Assembly: GCA_020853835.1 (NCBI GenBank)
Contig: JADYYC010000204.1
Location: forward strand, 1 to 10,658
Length of the DNA: 10,658 bases
Source: Anaerolineales bacterium
GTDB lineage: Bacteria > Chloroflexota > Anaerolineae > Anaerolineales > UBA4823
Reading direction: 5' to 3'
Shown: in pieces, positions 8,218 to 10,658 of the stretch
Numbering within the stretch: position 1 is the stretch's first letter
Layout of the letters: each line of letters starts with the position of its first letter
Program-made: the position numbers and the translations under genes
Notes under the pieces: model-generated
Told to the model about the DNA's origin: nothing
Database searches by the model: none
What the model saw: only the letters and a program-made list of their open reading frames with translations

Positions 8218-9373
8218 CGTCGCTTGGCGGCTGCGTTTCGGCCAGGTCCTTGAATGGTGATGACAGGCTCTCCTCGATCTGCTGGCGGTTTTTGAAACGC
8301 AGCAGGCGCCCCAACAAAGGCGGGGAAAGCCGGAAAAGGCCTAAAAGTAAAGCAGCAGTGTGGTTTTCTGGGTCAAGCCGTTTAGATTCCTGAAGCCAGG
8401 TCTCCGTCTGTGCGGGTGCGGCTCCGGCCATAATGGCCCTGCTCGCAGCCAGGCGGTACAGGCGGGCCTGTTCGCGGCAGGGGAGCCGCTGAAATTCAGG
8501 CCAGGCCATGACCGCCTCCTGGCGGTGCGGCTGACCGTCCAGCAGCTCGACCAGCAGGTTGTAAAAGACCGCCGCGCGCGTCTCGACCGAAAGACCGTTA
8601 AAGCCAGCCAGCTTGATGGCTTTCTCGCGACAGCGGGTAAGCGAGCTCAGGCGCTTTTCCTGTCCCGCCTGGAGCGAGATATTGGTCTGGTGGATGCGGT
8701 AATGGCAGGTGACGCGGTCGAGGTAACCAAAGCAGGTCGTCTCGCTGTAACGCACGGTGAAGTCCCAATCGGGGCCGATCACAATTTGCGGGTCGAATTG
8801 CAGCCCGAGCCGGGTGATCGGCTCGCGGCGGAGCGCCAGGCATATTGGCGGGCCGAAGACGTCTGAGGCGCGCACCAGTTGTTCGAATATGCGGCCTTCG
8901 AAGGGGCCGCGGCGGCGGTCGGAGAGCGTGCGCTGGAGCGACCTGCCCTCCTGGTCGATGTGCAGCCCGTCCGTGTAAACGGCGTCCATTTGTGGGTGCG
9001 CCGCCAGGTAAGCCGTGGTCAGGGCGAGGTGTTCGGGCAAGAAATGGTCATCCGCATCGAGAAATGCCACCAACTCGCCGCTCATCTGCCGCAGGGCTTC
9101 GTTCCTGGCCGCCGCTTCGCCGGCGTTCTCCTGGTGGAACACCCGCACGCGCGGGTCGGCGTACTGGCGGGCGATCTTCAAGCTCTCGTCGGTCGAGCCG
9201 TCGTCCACGACGATCAATTCCCAGTGCGGATAAGTCTGCGCCAGGACGCTCTCGATCGCCTCGCTCAGGTACCTCTGCCCGTTGTAAACCGGCATCATGA
9301 CGCTGACGAGCGGTTCAGAACTGTTCCGGTCAGGCGGGGCGTAGGGTGTGGATGCGTTAGGGGTCTGGTTCAT
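8192..9373 (-). CDS. Glycosyltransferase family 2
   Basis: Inverting GT-A glycosyltransferase of 393 residues. The catalytic domain lies in the first half: LVSVMMPVYNG at 22-32, VVDDGSTDES at 55-64, and the metal-binding LDADD at 105-109. Further on, GPDWDFTVRYSE near 200-211 supplies the likely catalytic acid/base region. The last 150 residues or so are helical in appearance, without a clear transmembrane anchor, and may serve partner or acceptor binding. The frame is open to 9535 but that extension is a proline, glycine and arginine-rich shadow of the upstream gene. The ATG at 9373 makes an ATGA overlap (9370-9373) with the upstream GT4 stop, a recurrent junction in this cluster. The 3' end overlaps the next GT4 by 26 bases. 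Substrate is unknown. Confidence 0.92.
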   Translation of the reverse strand: MNQTPNASTPYAPPDRNSSEPLVSVMMPVYNGQRYLSEAIESVLAQTYPHWELIVVDDGSTDESLKIARQYADPRVRVFHQENAGEAAARNEALRQMSGELVAFLDADDHFLPEHLALTTAYLAAHPQMDAVYTDGLHIDQEGRSLQRTLSDRRRGPFEGRIFEQLVRASDVFGPPICLALRREPITRLGLQFDPQIVIGPDWDFTVRYSETTCFGYLDRVTCHYRIHQTNISLQAGQEKRLSSLTRCREKAIKLAGFNGLSVETRAAVFYNLLVELLDGQPHRQEAVMAWPEFQRLPCREQARLYRLAASRAIMAGAAPAQTETWLQESKRLDPENHTAALLLGLFRLSPPLLGRLLRFKNRQQIEESLSSPFKDLAETQPPSDDDAHRGLS

Positions 9374-10605
9374 GCGGCGAGGGCTTCCTGTAGGACCTGT
9401 TCGATTTTTTTCGAGGTGTGCGACCAGCGGTGCTGGCTCTCGGCCTCGAGGCGCGCCCGGCGGCCCATCTCCCGGCGCAGCGCCGGGGCGGCGGCCAGCT
9501 GCAGGATGGCCTGCGCCAGCGCCGCCGGGTCGCATGGGGGAACGATCAGGCCGGTGATGCCATGCTCCAGGACGGAGGGCTGCCCGTGTTCGCCGGAGGC
9601 GATGGTTGGGAGTCCGGCGGCTTTGTAATCGAAAAGTTTGAGCCCCGAGTATTCAGGCCTGCCGCAGTAAGGCGAGAGGGCGATGTCGGCCTCGGCGAGA
9701 CGGGGGGCAAACTCCCGGTCCGTAAGTTGGCCCAAAAAGCAGACGCGCCCGCCGAGGTTCAGGCGCTCAGCGAGGGAGCGGGTTTCGTCCTCTCCGGCGC
9801 CGGAGCCGATCAGATGCAGGCGAAAGTCAAGCTGTTGTTCACGTGCGATGGCAAGCGCCTGGAGCAGAATCGGGAGGCCGTGCCAGGCGTAAAACCCGCC
9901 CAGGAAAACCAGGGTCAACGGACGATTGAAACCGCTGTCCTCCTGGAACGAGTACAATTGGGAGCGGTCAAGCAGCTCCACCAGCGAGGTCCCGTTTTCG
10001 ATGGTCGTGATGCGTTCGGGTCGAACCTGCCAGTCCTCGATCAGATTCGTACGCCAGCCATCCCCGGTCGCGATCACCCGGTCTGCGGATTGAAGCGCTT
10101 TTGTCATGATGAAACGTGAAATGCGGTATTGCAGCCCCTGTGGGAGCTCGCCTTTAGCTTTCAGATCGATAACCGGGTCGCCGTTGTACTCCAGCGCCAG
10201 GGGGATCTTCATACGCCGGGCGGCTAAAAGACCCCCATAGGTCATCCAGCTCATTCTCTCAAGATAGACCTCGCATTCGCTCAGTTCTTGCTGGCAGGCC
10301 AGGGCGAAATAGCGGCTTTCGAAATAGGCCAGATACGGCAGCCTGAGCTCGGTTTGCACCCGCCGCGCCGCGCTTTCAAGAAGCCCCGCGGCGCGCCCGG
10401 CCCGGCCTTTGCGTTTTAACTCGACAGGGGTGAAATGCGCCAGGTCCTCGGTGACCCACAAGGTCTCGTCCAATCGAACCAGCACCCGCACCTGGTGGCC
10501 CAGTTCTCGCAGCCCTTGCGCGACCTGGCGCACGTGATTGGCGGGGCCGTTGTATGGCGGGCGGCGGATCTCCTCGCCCTTCTGCATCAAATAGCCGATT
10601 TTCAT
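9370..10605 (-). CDS. Glycosyltransferase family 4
   Basis: Retaining GT-B glycosyltransferase of 411 residues. The N-terminus MKIGYLMQKGEEIRRPPYNGPANHVRQ holds the first strand and an acceptor-domain loop with a GPANH segment. The linker motif is IENGTS at 202-207, a variant of PNGV. The donor domain shows FLGGFYAWHGLPILL at 234-248 and EYSGLKLFDYKAAGLPTIAS at 318-337. In the latter the E-x7-E pair reads E318 and D326, a conservative change also met in other GT4 enzymes. ATG at 10605 overlaps the stop of the upstream frame (ATGA), and its own stop overlaps the next ATG the same way. It therefore looks like an internal member of the operon and not its first gene. Donor and acceptor are unknown. 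Confidence 0.92.
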   Translation of the reverse strand: MKIGYLMQKGEEIRRPPYNGPANHVRQVAQGLRELGHQVRVLVRLDETLWVTEDLAHFTPVELKRKGRAGRAAGLLESAARRVQTELRLPYLAYFESRYFALACQQELSECEVYLERMSWMTYGGLLAARRMKIPLALEYNGDPVIDLKAKGELPQGLQYRISRFIMTKALQSADRVIATGDGWRTNLIEDWQVRPERITTIENGTSLVELLDRSQLYSFQEDSGFNRPLTLVFLGGFYAWHGLPILLQALAIAREQQLDFRLHLIGSGAGEDETRSLAERLNLGGRVCFLGQLTDREFAPRLAEADIALSPYCGRPEYSGLKLFDYKAAGLPTIASGEHGQPSVLEHGITGLIVPPCDPAALAQAILQLAAAPALRREMGRRARLEAESQHRWSHTSKKIEQVLQEALAA

Positions 10606-10658
10606 CCCCCGCGCCCGCTTCGCAGTTCATAATCTCGACCGGTTTGCTCGATGACCTC
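10602..10658 (-). CDS. C-terminal tail of an upstream gene, cut by window edge
   Basis: One minus-strand frame is open from the window edge for 18 codons and ends in TGA at 10604-10602. The tail reads EVIEQTGRDYELRSGRGG. The stop overlaps the GT4 start as ATGA, the same junction found at 9370-9373 and 928-931, which is the main reason to believe it. Of the other two frames here, one stops within the segment and the other is the out-of-frame shadow of the GT4 start. Too short to assign a family. Confidence 0.5.
   Translation of the reverse strand, partial: EVIEQTGRDYELRSGRGG

Noticed and set aside
9374..9535. N-terminal extension of the GT2 frame at 8192-9373
   Set aside because: It overlaps the GT4 coding end and is a proline, glycine and arginine-rich shadow. 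The ATG at 9373 forms the ATGA junction typical of this cluster.

Overview
The window is a tightly packed bacterial gene cluster, GC-rich by eye. Every credible gene lies on the minus strand, so it reads from position 10658 down to 1. No rRNA, tRNA, transposase, CRISPR array or replication feature was seen. No gap between genes exceeds about 80 bases, so there is no long non-coding stretch to describe. The host cannot be fixed from sequence alone. The protein style, GC content and mixture of families would suit an environmental bacterium such as a Chloroflexota (Anaerolineae) member, but this is a weak guess.

Layout in reading order: (a) the last 18 codons of an upstream gene (10658-10602); (b) three glycosyltransferases in overlapping frames, GT4, GT2 and GT4 (10605-7006); (c) an acyl-CoA-dehydrogenase-fold enzyme, a stand-alone adenylation enzyme and a free carrier protein (6947-3912); (d) a membrane acyltransferase of family 3 (3832-2723); (e) a rhamnosyltransferase-like GT2 (2692-1778); (f) a PAPS-dependent sulfotransferase (1698-928); (g) a GT4 running off the left edge (931 to below 1). 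Three gene junctions are 4-base ATGA overlaps and the others are 11-79 bases apart, which fits one long transcription unit.

The most interesting part is block (c). These three families together are the set that turns L-proline into a carrier-bound pyrrole-2-carboxyl group (PltF/PltE/PltL of pyoluteorin, RedM/RedW/RedO of undecylprodigiosin, CloN4/CloN3/CloN5 of clorobiocin). The adenylation pocket reads D-L-F-Y-L-A-L-V-C-K by hand alignment, one residue from the proline code I recall for the PltF/CloN4 group. Here the set has no NRPS or PKS gene beside it. It sits among glycosyltransferases, a membrane O-acyltransferase-type protein and a sulfotransferase.

Working model (inference): the glycosyltransferases build an oligosaccharide, exopolysaccharide or glycolipid. 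The proline module makes a pyrrolyl (or pyrrolinyl) acyl carrier protein. The membrane acyltransferase moves that acyl group onto a sugar hydroxyl, with a logic like DltA-DltC-DltB. The sulfotransferase adds sulfate. Acylation of a sugar by pyrrole-2-carboxylate is known in clorobiocin and coumermycin, but I know of no described surface glycan made this way. Export and polymerisation genes are not in the window.
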